Assembly: GCA_030373505.1 (NCBI GenBank)
Contig: JAUCYS010000004.1
Location: 124,001 to 188,000, forward strand
Direction of reading: 5' to 3'
DNA length: 64,000 bases
From: Parasphingorhabdus sp.
GTDB taxonomy: Bacteria > Pseudomonadota > Alphaproteobacteria > Sphingomonadales > Sphingomonadaceae
Within the stretch, counting starts at the first letter, position 1, and every line of letters starts with the position of its first letter. The translations under genes and the position numbers were made by a program. This document shows, in pieces, positions 1-8,280 of the stretch. Below the pieces are notes generated by a model. The model had not been told where the DNA came from. It searched no databases and worked only from the letters and a program-made list of their open reading frames with translations.

Positions 1-1083
1 AATCGCGACAAAGGCCCGCGCCACCGCCCGCAGATAGGACATCGCATTGCCATTGGCGGGCGAAAGCAGGGTCGAGGGCGGCTCCCATCCGGTCAGCGCC
101 GGATCGCCATTTTCCGCGCGCTGCTTCCAGTCGTTCCAGCAATGGGCATCGAACAGCTCGTAGGACAGCGAGAGGATCACCGAAAAACCCATGGCCTCGG
201 CGCGTGAAATCAGATCGCGATGCCACACCACCGTCGGCTGGTTGATCGCTGCAAATTCCTCACCCACCTGAGGCGCGGACAGGCTGACATAAAGCCCCTC
301 GCCGACCGTCTCCAGCCGGAAATAATGGCTCATGCCCAGATAATGGTTGATCGACCCGCGATAGCCCAGAGCCCGGACCGTCCGCAGCAGCCGTTCCGGC
401 GTCTGGTTGAAACTGTCATCATAAGCGGTGGCCATCGCCAGGCCATGTTCCGGCACCATGATATCGCCAATCTCAAGCACCGCGCCCTGGCCGTCGGTCC
501 GAATCTCGCTCATCTCGACCCAGCCGACCCTCGGCGTGGCAAAGCGCGTACCCATCCCGTCATAATCCGGCGGAATGATCGAGACAAACAGCCGGTCGAT
601 ATCCTCCGGAAACACCGGGTCGGCTTCGCCCGGTAACAGAAACCCGCCATCGAGCGCCGAAAATTCGATCGAAACCAGCGCATCCGTCGGCGTGCCGCTG
701 GCATAGTTCCACAGCCTTATATACCAGCTCTTGGGCTCGCCCGCCGCATCCCGGCCCTCGATCGTCAGCGTCGGCCCGTTGATCGCATCCAGCGGCATGA
801 TCCCGGAAGAGCGCCAGCGAAAGTGCCAGCTCAGCCGCGCATAGTCGCGCAATGTTTCATAGGCGAGCAGCGGATGATCCAGCCCGTCCTCGCTCTCCCA
901 GATCAGCCCGGCCAGCTCGTCGCTGTTATAGAAAACCGCATCCACCCGCAGCGCATCCGGTGCCGTCGTCACCACCGACGCCATCATCGGCCGCGGGAAA
1001 TTGATCGTCCAGAAACGCGGATCAAAGCGCTGAATGTAGCTGCTTTGCTGCCCCGTCCTTTTGTCCGCCAGCCAGAATCCCAT
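1..1083 (-). CDS. GTA/phage tail protein (position of RcGTA g12), partial, runs off left edge
   Basis: Open minus-strand frame from ATG at 1083 (MGFWLADKRTGQQSSYIQRFDPRFWTINFPRPMMASVVTTAPDALRVDAVFYNSDELAGLIWESEDG...) with no stop to position 1; absent from the ORF track because it is open at the edge; directly follows the tape measure gene. Confidence 0.85.
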   Translation of the reverse strand, partial: MGFWLADKRTGQQSSYIQRFDPRFWTINFPRPMMASVVTTAPDALRVDAVFYNSDELAGLIWESEDGLDHPLLAYETLRDYARLSWHFRWRSSGIMPLDAINGPTLTIEGRDAAGEPKSWYIRLWNYASGTPTDALVSIEFSALDGGFLLPGEADPVFPEDIDRLFVSIIPPDYDGMGTRFATPRVGWVEMSEIRTDGQGAVLEIGDIMVPEHGLAMATAYDDSFNQTPERLLRTVRALGYRGSINHYLGMSHYFRLETVGEGLYVSLSAPQVGEEFAAINQPTVVWHRDLISRAEAMGFSVILSLSYELFDAHCWNDWKQRAENGDPALTGWEPPSTLLSPANGNAMSYLRAVARAFVAI

Positions 1084-1084
1084 A

Positions 1085-1660
1085 TCAGCCCGCCTTTGCC
1101 GTCAGCGCCTGGCGCACCGCCCGCGCCATCTGCCGGCTGGAGCGCCGGATCTGCTCGGGCGCGCTGGCCTGGCCGTGATCGGAAATATGGATGGTCATCC
1201 GGATATTGGGGGCCATCGCGACCGGTGCGACCGGTTCGATCCGCCCGGCAGCGGTCGGCACAAAGACTTCCGGCCCCCGCTCGCCGACCCGATAGGCCCG
1301 CCCGCCGGTCACCGGTCCCCCGGTCGCTCGCCCCGGTGCCCCGGCAAAGGCGGACAGCAGCGAGGCACCAAGCTGCACGAGCCCGCCGCCGGAACCACCA
1401 AACAGGCTGTTCAGCCCGCTGTTGATTGAGGCCCGGGCGATATCATTCATTACCGACAGCGCCACCCGCCGCAAATCCTCGAAATCCAGCGACCCGCGCC
1501 GGATCGCCCGGCTCAGCGTATTTTCCAGCACCGATCCCGCCCGCTCCAGCCCCGAAGCAAAGGGACCATCCAGCTGCCCCTTCATCTCCGCCACATCCCT
1601 CGCAAAACCGGTGGTATCCGCGCGCACGCTGACCACCAGCCGTTCGATTTCCTCATCCAT
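1085..1660 (-). CDS. GTA tape measure protein (RcGTA g11-like, short), 191 aa
   Basis: ORF with C-terminal GRAYRVGERGPEVFVPTAAGRI typical of GTA/lambda-like tape measure C-termini; syntenic position. Confidence 0.85.
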   Translation of the reverse strand: MDEEIERLVVSVRADTTGFARDVAEMKGQLDGPFASGLERAGSVLENTLSRAIRRGSLDFEDLRRVALSVMNDIARASINSGLNSLFGGSGGGLVQLGASLLSAFAGAPGRATGGPVTGGRAYRVGERGPEVFVPTAAGRIEPVAPVAMAPNIRMTIHISDHGQASAPEQIRRSSRQMARAVRQALTAKAG

Positions 1661-1823
1661 CGGGAAAGGTCTCTTTCAGTTGTTTTAGTTGTTGCGCGTC
1701 CAGGGGGACAGCGGGTTGATGGTCCGCATCGCTGCCCGAGAAGGCCGCAAATATGGTCGCCAGCTCGGCGGGCGTCGCGCGCCAGAATCGATCGGGCGTC
1801 CAGCCAAGTGTCGCGGATAACAT
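1653..1823 (-). CDS. Phage tail assembly chaperone (GTA g10.1/rcc01693-like); N-terminus uncertain
   Basis: Motif LGWTPDRFWRATPAELATIFAAFSG; ORF extends upstream to 1997 only through a palindromic repeat; first internal ATG at 1823. Confidence 0.7.
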   Translation of the reverse strand: MLSATLGWTPDRFWRATPAELATIFAAFSGSDADHQPAVPLDAQQLKQLKETFPDG

Positions 1824-1857
1824 GCCGGCGAGTTTTTGTGTTGTGGTGGAGAAATCA

Positions 1858-1990
1858 CTGTGCCCCTGCGCAGGGCGCAGACGACGAAAGCTCCGGGGGA
1901 GCTTTCCAAAGTCGAGCGGCCCATCTCGAGAGCCATCGTCAACCCAACCAGCGGGAGATGGACTCCCGCCTTCGCGGGAGAACAGCTCGC
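1858..1990. repeat. Palindromic repeat family A (TGCCCCTGCGCAGGGCGCAG...GAGATGG...CGCGGG)
   Basis: Shares long blocks with 2738-2946, 6672-6808 (inverted) and 8094-8280. Confidence 0.85.
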
Positions 1991-1993
1991 CTC

Positions 1994-2317
1994 TCACCCC
2001 TCCCCCACCCCCGATAAAATCTGCCTGAGCAAAATCTTCAGCGCCGGCGTCACCCCCGCCAGCCCCAGCCGCATCATCCCTTCGCCCAACGCCTCCCGCG
2101 TCAGCACCTCCGGCCGCTCCCGCACCACATGCCAGAACAGGGTCACAATCTCCGCCAGCAACAGCCGGCCGCCAGCGGCCCGCTCGACCAGATCGAACAG
2201 GGACCCCAGTTCCTCTTCCGCCGCCACCAGCGCCGCAAAAGTGGGTCGCAGCACGATCCGCTTGCCGTCAATGACCAGCTCCGCTTCGCCGCGCAGCCGA
2301 TTGGCCGGCTCAGACAT
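1994..2317 (-). CDS. GTA gp10-family protein, 107 aa
   Basis: MSEPANRLRGEAELVIDGKRIVLRPTFAALVAAEEELGSLFDL..., typical of the GTA-gp10 family. Confidence 0.85.
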   Translation of the reverse strand: MSEPANRLRGEAELVIDGKRIVLRPTFAALVAAEEELGSLFDLVERAAGGRLLLAEIVTLFWHVVRERPEVLTREALGEGMMRLGLAGVTPALKILLRQILSGVGEG

Positions 2318-2717
2318 GGACCACCGGCCCCGAGCTTTCGAGGCTCAGCGTATAGCTCCGCTCGCCATTATAATCCCCGCTATAGTCCAGCCGGGCGACC
2401 AGAAAATCGCCCCGCATCCGCTCGCCGCCCTCGAAGCTCAGCTCGTAACTGTCGATGACCCCGCTGAGCGCATGATTCTTGATCCGCATCTCCGCCTCCG
2501 ACCCGGTAAACACCCCGGCCCCGGACACCGACACCGAGCGGATGCCCGCACCCGACAACAGTTCCCGCCAGCCGCCGCTGTCCTTGCTGGTGATCGCCAC
2601 CGGCTCGCCATTGACTGTCATCTGCGTCGTCCTCAGCCCCGCGACCGTGCTATACACCGCCGGACTGCCGCCATCGCCAATCTTCAGGAGAAAGGCGCTG
2701 CCTTTTTCTGCTGCCAT
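2310..2717 (-). CDS. GTA phage major tail protein (g9, TP901-1 type), 135 aa
   Basis: MAAEKGSAFLLKIGDGGSPAVYSTVAGLRTTQMTVNGEPVAITSKDSGGWRELLSGAGIRS; syntenic position. Confidence 0.88.
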   Translation of the reverse strand: MAAEKGSAFLLKIGDGGSPAVYSTVAGLRTTQMTVNGEPVAITSKDSGGWRELLSGAGIRSVSVSGAGVFTGSEAEMRIKNHALSGVIDSYELSFEGGERMRGDFLVARLDYSGDYNGERSYTLSLESSGPVVHV

Positions 2718-2737
2718 ATTCTGGTTCCTTTATGTTG

Positions 2738-2946
2738 TGAGTGCCCCTGCGCAGGGCGCAGGCGACGAAAGCTCCGGGGGAGCTTTCCAAAGCCGAGCGG
2801 GCCATCTCGTGCCAGACCCAAACCGGCGCCCAGAGTGCCCCCGCGAAGGCGGGGGCCCATCTCGTGCCACTTCGTCTGGGCACAAAATATCGGTTGCTCG
2901 CAGCCGCTGGTTCACGAGATGGGCCCCTGCCTTCGCAGGGGCACTA
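2738..2946. repeat. Palindromic repeat family A (composite, with extra CCCCCGCGAAGGCGGGGGCCC and CCCCTGCCTTCGCAGGGGC hairpins)
   Basis: Near-identical GTGCCCCTGCGCAGGGCGCAGGCGACGAAAGCTCCGGGGGAGCTTTCCAAAGCCGAGCGGGCCATCTCGTGCC block. Confidence 0.9.
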
Positions 2947-3414
2947 GTTTTTCAAAACCTTCGCCCGATACTCGACCAGCCCGCTCCACGACCCCGCCGC
3001 CCGCCGCAAAATCCGCGTCCGCCGAAAATCAAACGTAACAATCTGCCACCCCGCCGGATCCTCCAGCCCCGGTTCCAGCGCTTCTTCAACCAGCGCCATC
3101 ACCCGGTGCAACCGCGCCGCCGTCTCGCCATCATCATGGACCGTCAAGGCCAGACTCAGCTCCCGGCCAACCCCGCCCTTGTGGCTCCAGTCGAGCGAAG
3201 CCCCGGTGGCCAGCGCGATATAGGGAAATTTCGCCCGCGGTGGCGGGCCGTCGAATATCCCGCTGATCAGTTCCATCAGCGCCGCATGTGCCTGCAGCCG
3301 TGCCACCAGCTGCCGCTGCACCGCTTCCAGCGCCCCGCTCACCGGACCGCTCGCAGCAGAAAGGGAATATCGCGCAGGCTGCTGTCCGCCAGCAACCGCG
3401 TCTTCAGCCGCCAC
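2944..3414 (-). CDS. DUF3168 family protein (GTA g8); true start probably nearer 3350
   Basis: GALEAVQRQLVARLQAHAALMELISGIFDGPPPRAKFPYIALATGASLDWSHKG; syntenic. Confidence 0.82.
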   Translation of the reverse strand: MAAEDAVAGGQQPARYSLSAASGPVSGALEAVQRQLVARLQAHAALMELISGIFDGPPPRAKFPYIALATGASLDWSHKGGVGRELSLALTVHDDGETAARLHRVMALVEEALEPGLEDPAGWQIVTFDFRRTRILRRAAGSWSGLVEYRAKVLKN

Positions 3415-3560
3415 CCGGCCAGCACGATCCCCTCGCCGGTTTCGCTGATCCGCACATCACCCGGCAATTCCGCCGCCAGCACCGCCCCAATCTCGGCTTT
3501 GGCCCGCCCGACCCGCCGTTCAGCCAGCGCCTCGCCGCGCATCCGCAACCGCTCCATCAT
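3339..3560 (-). CDS. Small conserved GTA-cluster ORF between g7 and g8
   Basis: In-frame MMERLRMRGEALAERRVGRAKAEIGAVLAAELPGDVRISETGEGIVLAGWRLKTRLLADSSLRDIPFLLRAVR; overlaps both neighbours as in a tight operon. Confidence 0.6.
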   Translation of the reverse strand: MMERLRMRGEALAERRVGRAKAEIGAVLAAELPGDVRISETGEGIVLAGWRLKTRLLADSSLRDIPFLLRAVR

Positions 3561-3883
3561 CTTGTTTCCTCCGCCAGCAAAATGGTTTTCGGGATCAGCC
3601 GGTGCTCCAGAACCACGCTCGCTATGACCATCACGCGCCCGGTCCAGAGCAACCGGTCCCCCGGTCTGATCGCCTGCGTCTCCCGCAAGACAAAGCGCCA
3701 GCGCGGCATCGCCGATCGGCTCTCCGCCTCGCTCCCCCGGCCCCCATGCAGCGCCTCTGCCGCCGCCCAATATTCGCCGACCGTATCAAACTGCGCCTCC
3801 GCCGAACCCAGCGCATCGCGCTCAGCGCTCTGCCGCTCGATCACGATCCGCTCGCGCAGGACCCCTGAAAATTCCCGTCCCAT
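3557..3883 (-). CDS. Phage head-tail adaptor/joining protein (GTA g7)
   Basis: MGREFSGVLRERIVIERQSAERDALGSAEAQFDTVGEYWAAAEALHG..., head-closure family pattern; ATG at 3883 overlaps g6 stop. Confidence 0.8.
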   Translation of the reverse strand: MGREFSGVLRERIVIERQSAERDALGSAEAQFDTVGEYWAAAEALHGGRGSEAESRSAMPRWRFVLRETQAIRPGDRLLWTGRVMVIASVVLEHRLIPKTILLAEETR

Positions 3884-4428
3884 CACGCCACCCGCATTCG
3901 CCGGAACGGTCGCCACAGCGCGGTCACCGCTCGCGGCGGCCCGGCCACATCGACGCCATCGCGATTGGCATAAAGATAGCCCGCCAGCCGCACGATCCCC
4001 TGCCGCAGCCCCGCCGGCAGCCCGTCCCAGTCCGCCGCCAGCCCGCAACTATATTTCACCCGGATGCGCGACGCATCGCTCTCCTCGCGCAGCCGCACCC
4101 AGCCCAGCCCCTCGCTGTCGATATCGATGGCATAGCCATCCACACCCAGCAGCGCCGCAGTCCCGTCCGCCTCCACCGTCTCGAACGAGACAATCGCCTG
4201 CACCGGCAGCCGCTTCAGCTTCTGCCAGGCCTGCCACGCCGGCAGGATATCGGTCACCGTCCGCACGATCAGCATCTGGCCGACAAAATCCTCGCACAGG
4301 CCGGCAGCGCTGCGCAGAAACATATCAATCGCATCATCATCGGCATCATGGTCGATCCGCACAAAGGCCTTCACCTCGGCGATCAGCGCGGCCGGCAGGG
4401 CCGGCCAGTCTGCAAGGGGGAAGCTCAC
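3883..4428 (-). CDS. Phage gp6-like head-tail connector (GTA g6), 181 aa
   Basis: LIAEVKAFVRIDHDADDDAIDMFLRSAAGLCEDFVGQMLIVRTVTDILPAW; classic connector N-terminus. Confidence 0.88.
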   Translation of the reverse strand: MSFPLADWPALPAALIAEVKAFVRIDHDADDDAIDMFLRSAAGLCEDFVGQMLIVRTVTDILPAWQAWQKLKRLPVQAIVSFETVEADGTAALLGVDGYAIDIDSEGLGWVRLREESDASRIRVKYSCGLAADWDGLPAGLRQGIVRLAGYLYANRDGVDVAGPPRAVTALWRPFRRMRVA

Positions 4429-4533
4429 GGTCGCGGCATCCTTTCATTAAATTTTCAGGAAAGTTGCGCCCGTGCCGGCGGGAGAAGGGGAGCAACCGGC
4501 ACGGACGCGCTGCGCCGAAGCGCAGCAAGGGCT

Positions 4534-5700
4534 TCAGGAAGCGCTGAACTGCATCAGCTTGATCGCCTCCGAATTCATCAGCTGCCCGCCAACGCGCCGG
4601 GTCGCGTAAAAATGGACAAACGGCTTGTTGGTGAACGGATCGCGCAAAATATGCGTCGCCCGCCGCTCGGCGATCAGATAGCCGGCGCGAAAATTGCCAA
4701 AAGCGATCGCCAGGCTGTCCGCCGCGATATCGGGCATATCCTCCGCCTCGACCACCGGATAGCCAAGCAGGGTCGCCGGCTGCCCGCTGGCCAGCGACGG
4801 CTGCCACAGAAACGCGCCGTCGGCGGTCTTGAACTTGCGGATCTGGGCCAGCGTGGAGCTGTTCATCACAAAACTGGCGCCCTGCCGGTAGGCGGGCCGC
4901 AACGTGTGCACCAGATCGACCAGCACATCCGCCCCGGCAAAATCCCCCGATGCCCCGGACGGCACATATTGCAGCGACCCAAACGCCCGGACATCATCGC
5001 TCTCGTCGGTCACCGCCGCATTGAGAAAACCGCGCGGCTGGTTGACCCCCGAGCCACTGACAAAGGCCGCACCCTCCGCCCGGGCAAATTCCCGCGCGAT
5101 CTCGTCGGCCAGCCAGGCCTCCACGTCAAAAGCCGCATCATCCAGCATCGCCTGCGACGCCGCCGGATTGGCATAAAGCTCGCCGCTCGGCGGCGCGATC
5201 TCGTTAAAGTCCGGCGTATCGGTCTCCGGCCGCCCGGCGGTCTCGCTGACCCAGCCCGACGGCGTACCGCCAGTGGTAACCAGCTTGCGATAGCCAGCGG
5301 TTCCCGTCTGCACCACGGTCGCAATCGAGCGGATCGGCGAAATATCCTTCAGCGTCGCCCCGATCAGCGCATCAATTTCCTGCGGCACGGCAAAACCGCC
5401 CTCGGGACCCGATGCGCCGGAAAAGCTCTTCAGCTCGACCCCCGCCTGCTCGCCGCGCCGGAGATATCTGGTAACAAAATCCAGCGCAGCCGGCGAAGCC
5501 GGCATCGCCCCATCAAGAGCAGGCCGCGCCGCAATCTTGCCGATCGCATCGACCTGCCCCTTCAGACCGTCGACATCGCCCCGCAACGCGGCAATCGCCT
5601 GGCCATGCTGCTCCGTTTCCTCGGCGATCAGCACCGCATCAAAAGACGCTTCCAGCGGATCCGCCTTGGTTTCGAGTGGGTTTTCGGGAGAGCGTTCCAT
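4534..5700 (-). CDS. HK97-type major capsid protein (GTA g5), 388 aa
   Basis: N-terminal delta-domain-like coiled region then KSFSGASGPEGGFAVPQEIDALIGATLKDISPIRSIATVVQTG...; terminal GLYATRRVGGQLMNSEAI-type end. Confidence 0.95.
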   Translation of the reverse strand: MERSPENPLETKADPLEASFDAVLIAEETEQHGQAIAALRGDVDGLKGQVDAIGKIAARPALDGAMPASPAALDFVTRYLRRGEQAGVELKSFSGASGPEGGFAVPQEIDALIGATLKDISPIRSIATVVQTGTAGYRKLVTTGGTPSGWVSETAGRPETDTPDFNEIAPPSGELYANPAASQAMLDDAAFDVEAWLADEIAREFARAEGAAFVSGSGVNQPRGFLNAAVTDESDDVRAFGSLQYVPSGASGDFAGADVLVDLVHTLRPAYRQGASFVMNSSTLAQIRKFKTADGAFLWQPSLASGQPATLLGYPVVEAEDMPDIAADSLAIAFGNFRAGYLIAERRATHILRDPFTNKPFVHFYATRRVGGQLMNSEAIKLMQFSAS

Positions 5701-5745
5701 ATCATTCCTTTCCTTGAGTTATCTTCAATTCGAAAATGGGAATCA

Positions 5746-5803
5746 CACGAGGACACAAAGCCACGACGTCAGAGCCGACGCTTTGTGCCTTTGTGTCTTC
5801 GTG
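5746..5803. repeat. Palindromic repeat family D (CACGAGGACACAAAG...CTTTGTGTCTTCGTG)
   Basis: 15-nt arms with one mismatch in gap between capsid and protease genes. Confidence 0.75.
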
Positions 5804-5811
5804 CGATAAAA

Positions 5812-6225
5812 TTACGGCGCTTGAACCAGATGCACCCGCGCCAGATCCTGCATCGGCGCCGTCACCAGCGAAATCTCCGCCACATCCAGCTCCAGCAATT
5901 CGCGCGGGTCGGCACCCGCCGCCCGCTTCACCCGATAGCCAAAACTGAGCCCCTTCACCCCGGCACCGGCTAGCATGGACGCAGCCTCCCGCCCGGCCCG
6001 CGTCGCGGTGGAAACCGTCCCGATAACCCGCAACCCGCGCCGGTCCTCGCGCACCAGATCCACCTGCCCGATCCGCCGCAACGGATCATGCTGCCACAAT
6101 AGCGGTAGGGACTGCCCTTCCGGAAAAGCCCCAAAGGCCCCGCGCCGAATGATATCCCCGCCCCGGTCGATCCGGTCAAAAATCGCCGCATAACCAGCAA
6201 AGCGCAGGGTGTTCGGGGTCTCCAT
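5812..6225 (-). CDS. HK97 family prohead protease (GTA g4)
   Basis: METPNTLRFAGYAAIFDRIDRGGDIIRRGAFGAF...LLWQHDPLRRIGQ...; listed ORF extends to 6447 only through repeats, ATG at 6225 preferred. Confidence 0.9.
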   Translation of the reverse strand: METPNTLRFAGYAAIFDRIDRGGDIIRRGAFGAFPEGQSLPLLWQHDPLRRIGQVDLVREDRRGLRVIGTVSTATRAGREAASMLAGAGVKGLSFGYRVKRAAGADPRELLELDVAEISLVTAPMQDLARVHLVQAP

Positions 6226-6227
6226 TC

Positions 6228-6352
6228 GTGCTGAGCCTGTCGAAGCACCGCCCGGTGAGATGTCCGTTAGCCCTGAGCCTGTCGAAGGGCGCCTCCCGTC
6301 CGAGAGGCGTGGTTCGACAAGCTCACCACTAACGGAAGATCGCACCCCCCTC
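6228..6352. repeat. Palindromic repeat family C (GTGCTGAGCCTGTCGAAGCAC; CCCTGAGCCTGTCGAAGGG; inverted GGTTCGACAAGCTCACC)
   Basis: Two direct and one inverted copy of the GAGCCTGTCGAA core between g3.5 and protease. Confidence 0.85.
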
Positions 6353-6659
6353 ACGACACCAGATGCCCCAGCCCCAGCCGCATCGCGATCCCGACCAGCA
6401 GCAGCGCCAGCACGCTCCGCACCACCCAGCGGATCACCGCCTTCCACGCGCTCGCCTTGGCATCGCGCCAGGCGCGCAGCAGCTCGCGCAATTCATCGAT
6501 ATCGTCCTGCGCCGTCGGATCGGCCAGCCCCAGCCGGTCGAGCACCCGCGCCGCCCCGCTGTCCGTTGCCTCCTCGACAATCGCCCGCAGCGTCACCAGA
6601 TCAGCCCCATCACCCTCCGCCTGAGCGATCAGGCGAGCGAGCATTTCCTCATTGTTCAT
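6351..6659 (-). CDS. GTA g3.5-like small protein with C-terminal TM segment, 102 aa
   Basis: Position between portal and protease; C-terminus VVRSVLALLLVGIAMRLGLGHLVS. Confidence 0.6.
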   Translation of the reverse strand: MNNEEMLARLIAQAEGDGADLVTLRAIVEEATDSGAARVLDRLGLADPTAQDDIDELRELLRAWRDAKASAWKAVIRWVVRSVLALLLVGIAMRLGLGHLVS

Positions 6660-6671
6660 ATCATGTCCTTA

Positions 6672-6808
6672 TTGGGCACTGTGCTCCTGCGAAGGCAGGA
6701 GCCCATCTCCTGCATTCCGTTCAACCGCACTGGCACGAGATGGACCGCTCGACTTCAGAAAGCTTTGGGGAAGCTTTCTGAAGTCTGCGCCCTGCGCAGG
6801 GGAACAAA
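6672..6808. repeat. Palindromic repeat family A, inverted orientation
   Basis: TGCTCCTGCGAAGGCAGGAGC...GAGATGGACCGCTCGACTTCAGAAAGCTTTGGGGAAGCTTTCTGAAGTCTGCGCCCTGCGCAGGGG. Confidence 0.85.
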
Positions 6809-6816
6809 GCCGCTAA

Positions 6817-7953
6817 TCACACTCCCAGCATCGCCCGTTTCTCTTCTGGTGACAGAAAATCTGCCTCGCAGACCTGCTTCCACAGCCGCTCGCGATCCTC
6901 CGACAAAGCCGGGATCTGATCCCGGTCCACCGCTAGCGCGACCTCGGGCCACCAGCCCCGCAGCGCCTCCGCCAGCCCGGCCAATATCTTCCCCGCCAGC
7001 GGCAAGATCGTCAGCCGCCACAGCGCCCGGTTGGCCTCGCGATAATTGGCGTAACTATTGTCGCCGGGCAGCCCGAGCAGCATCGGCGGCACGCCAAAGG
7101 CCAAAGCAATCTCCCGCGCCGCCGCTTCCTTGAGCGCGACAAAATCCATATCCGCCGGGCTCAGGCTCATCGACTGCCATTTCAGCCCGCCCTCAAGCAG
7201 CATCGGCCGTCCCGCATTGCCCGACCCGGCAAAGCTCGCCTCCATCTCCGCCTTCAACCGGTCAAACTGCTCCCCGGTCAGCGCCGACCCTTCAACGCCG
7301 GGATCATAGACCAGCGCCCCCGATGGCCGCGCCGCATTGTCCAATATCGCCTTGTTCCACTTCGCTGCTGCATTGTGCACCGCCACCGCCTTCGCCGCGG
7401 CACCGAGACAGCCCAGCCCATAATGGTCATCGGTCGGATGAAAGGCCTTGATATGGATAATCGCCGCTCGCCCCGTCGCGTCCTGCGCGGCCAGGCGCGT
7501 GACATGCTCTCCGGCCCGGTAGATATAGGCCACCGGCCAGCCCTTGCCATCCGGCTCCACCGTCACCCGGTCCGGGCGCAGCGCATAAAGCTCATCCGGC
7601 CGGCCATCGCCGCCGCCGATAATCTGGACATAGCCATTGCCATGCAGCAGCAAATGCGCCGCGATCGTTTCCAGCAGCGACTGGCCAGCGCTGCTCGTCT
7701 GCACCAGCGCCGCCACCCGCTCGTCCACCGGCAACAGCGGCGCTCCGCCAACCCCCTCGGCAACAATCCGCACCGCGCGCTGGGCAATGGCATTCTCGAC
7801 ATAGGCTTCGCGCACCCGCCCCTCATATGAAAATGGCGCGTCCCCCGAAAGAGCCGCGCCACCATAAGTGCCGATATAGGACCGCCCCAAAGGGGGCCGC
7901 ACCGATCCACCCCCGCCCTTGAAGGCAAGCGCGATATTGTTCCACAATGTCAT
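6817..7953 (-). CDS. HK97 family portal protein (GTA g3)
   Basis: MTLWNNIALAFKGGGGSVRPPLGRSYIGTYGG...AFGVPPMLLGLPGDNSYANYREANRALWR; upstream 71 codons of the listed ORF are repeat-derived. Confidence 0.93.
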   Translation of the reverse strand: MTLWNNIALAFKGGGGSVRPPLGRSYIGTYGGAALSGDAPFSYEGRVREAYVENAIAQRAVRIVAEGVGGAPLLPVDERVAALVQTSSAGQSLLETIAAHLLLHGNGYVQIIGGGDGRPDELYALRPDRVTVEPDGKGWPVAYIYRAGEHVTRLAAQDATGRAAIIHIKAFHPTDDHYGLGCLGAAAKAVAVHNAAAKWNKAILDNAARPSGALVYDPGVEGSALTGEQFDRLKAEMEASFAGSGNAGRPMLLEGGLKWQSMSLSPADMDFVALKEAAAREIALAFGVPPMLLGLPGDNSYANYREANRALWRLTILPLAGKILAGLAEALRGWWPEVALAVDRDQIPALSEDRERLWKQVCEADFLSPEEKRAMLGV

Positions 7954-7977
7954 GTTATTTCCTTGGTTCCGCAAGAT

Positions 7978-8055
7978 TGTGCTCCGCACTTGATGCGGAG
8001 CCCTCTCGGCGTTCAGTTTCCAACCTCCAGAGCTCCGCATCAAGTGCGGAGCACA
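7978..8055. repeat. Palindromic repeat family B, perfect 23-bp inverted repeat
   Basis: TGTGCTCCGCACTTGATGCGGAG (7978-8000) / CTCCGCATCAAGTGCGGAGCACA (8033-8055). Confidence 0.9.
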
Positions 8056-8093
8056 TAAACGATTACGTTCCGCTAAAGCATCGCCGCCTGCCG

Positions 8094-8280
8094 TGCCCCT
8101 GCGCAGGGCGCAGGCGACGAAAGCTTCCCCAAAGCTTTCTAAAGCCGAGCGGCCCATCTCGTGCACCGGTTTAGCTGCGCCTGAGAAGTGGCGAGCGCCT
8201 GTCTCAAATCTTGGCGCAAACCAGCACCATTGCGAATGACGAGAAGCCTCGAGATGGGCCCCTGCCTGCGCAGGGGCACA
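8094..8280. repeat. Palindromic repeat family A
   Basis: GTGCCCCTGCGCAGGGCGCAGGCGACGAAAGCTTCCCCAAAGCTTTC...GAGATGGGCCCCTGCCTGCGCAGGGGCAC. Confidence 0.88.

Noticed and set aside
4348-5973. 541-aa plus-strand ORF and other long plus-strand ORFs in 1-10 kb
   Set aside because: Antisense shadows of GTA capsid, protease and connector genes
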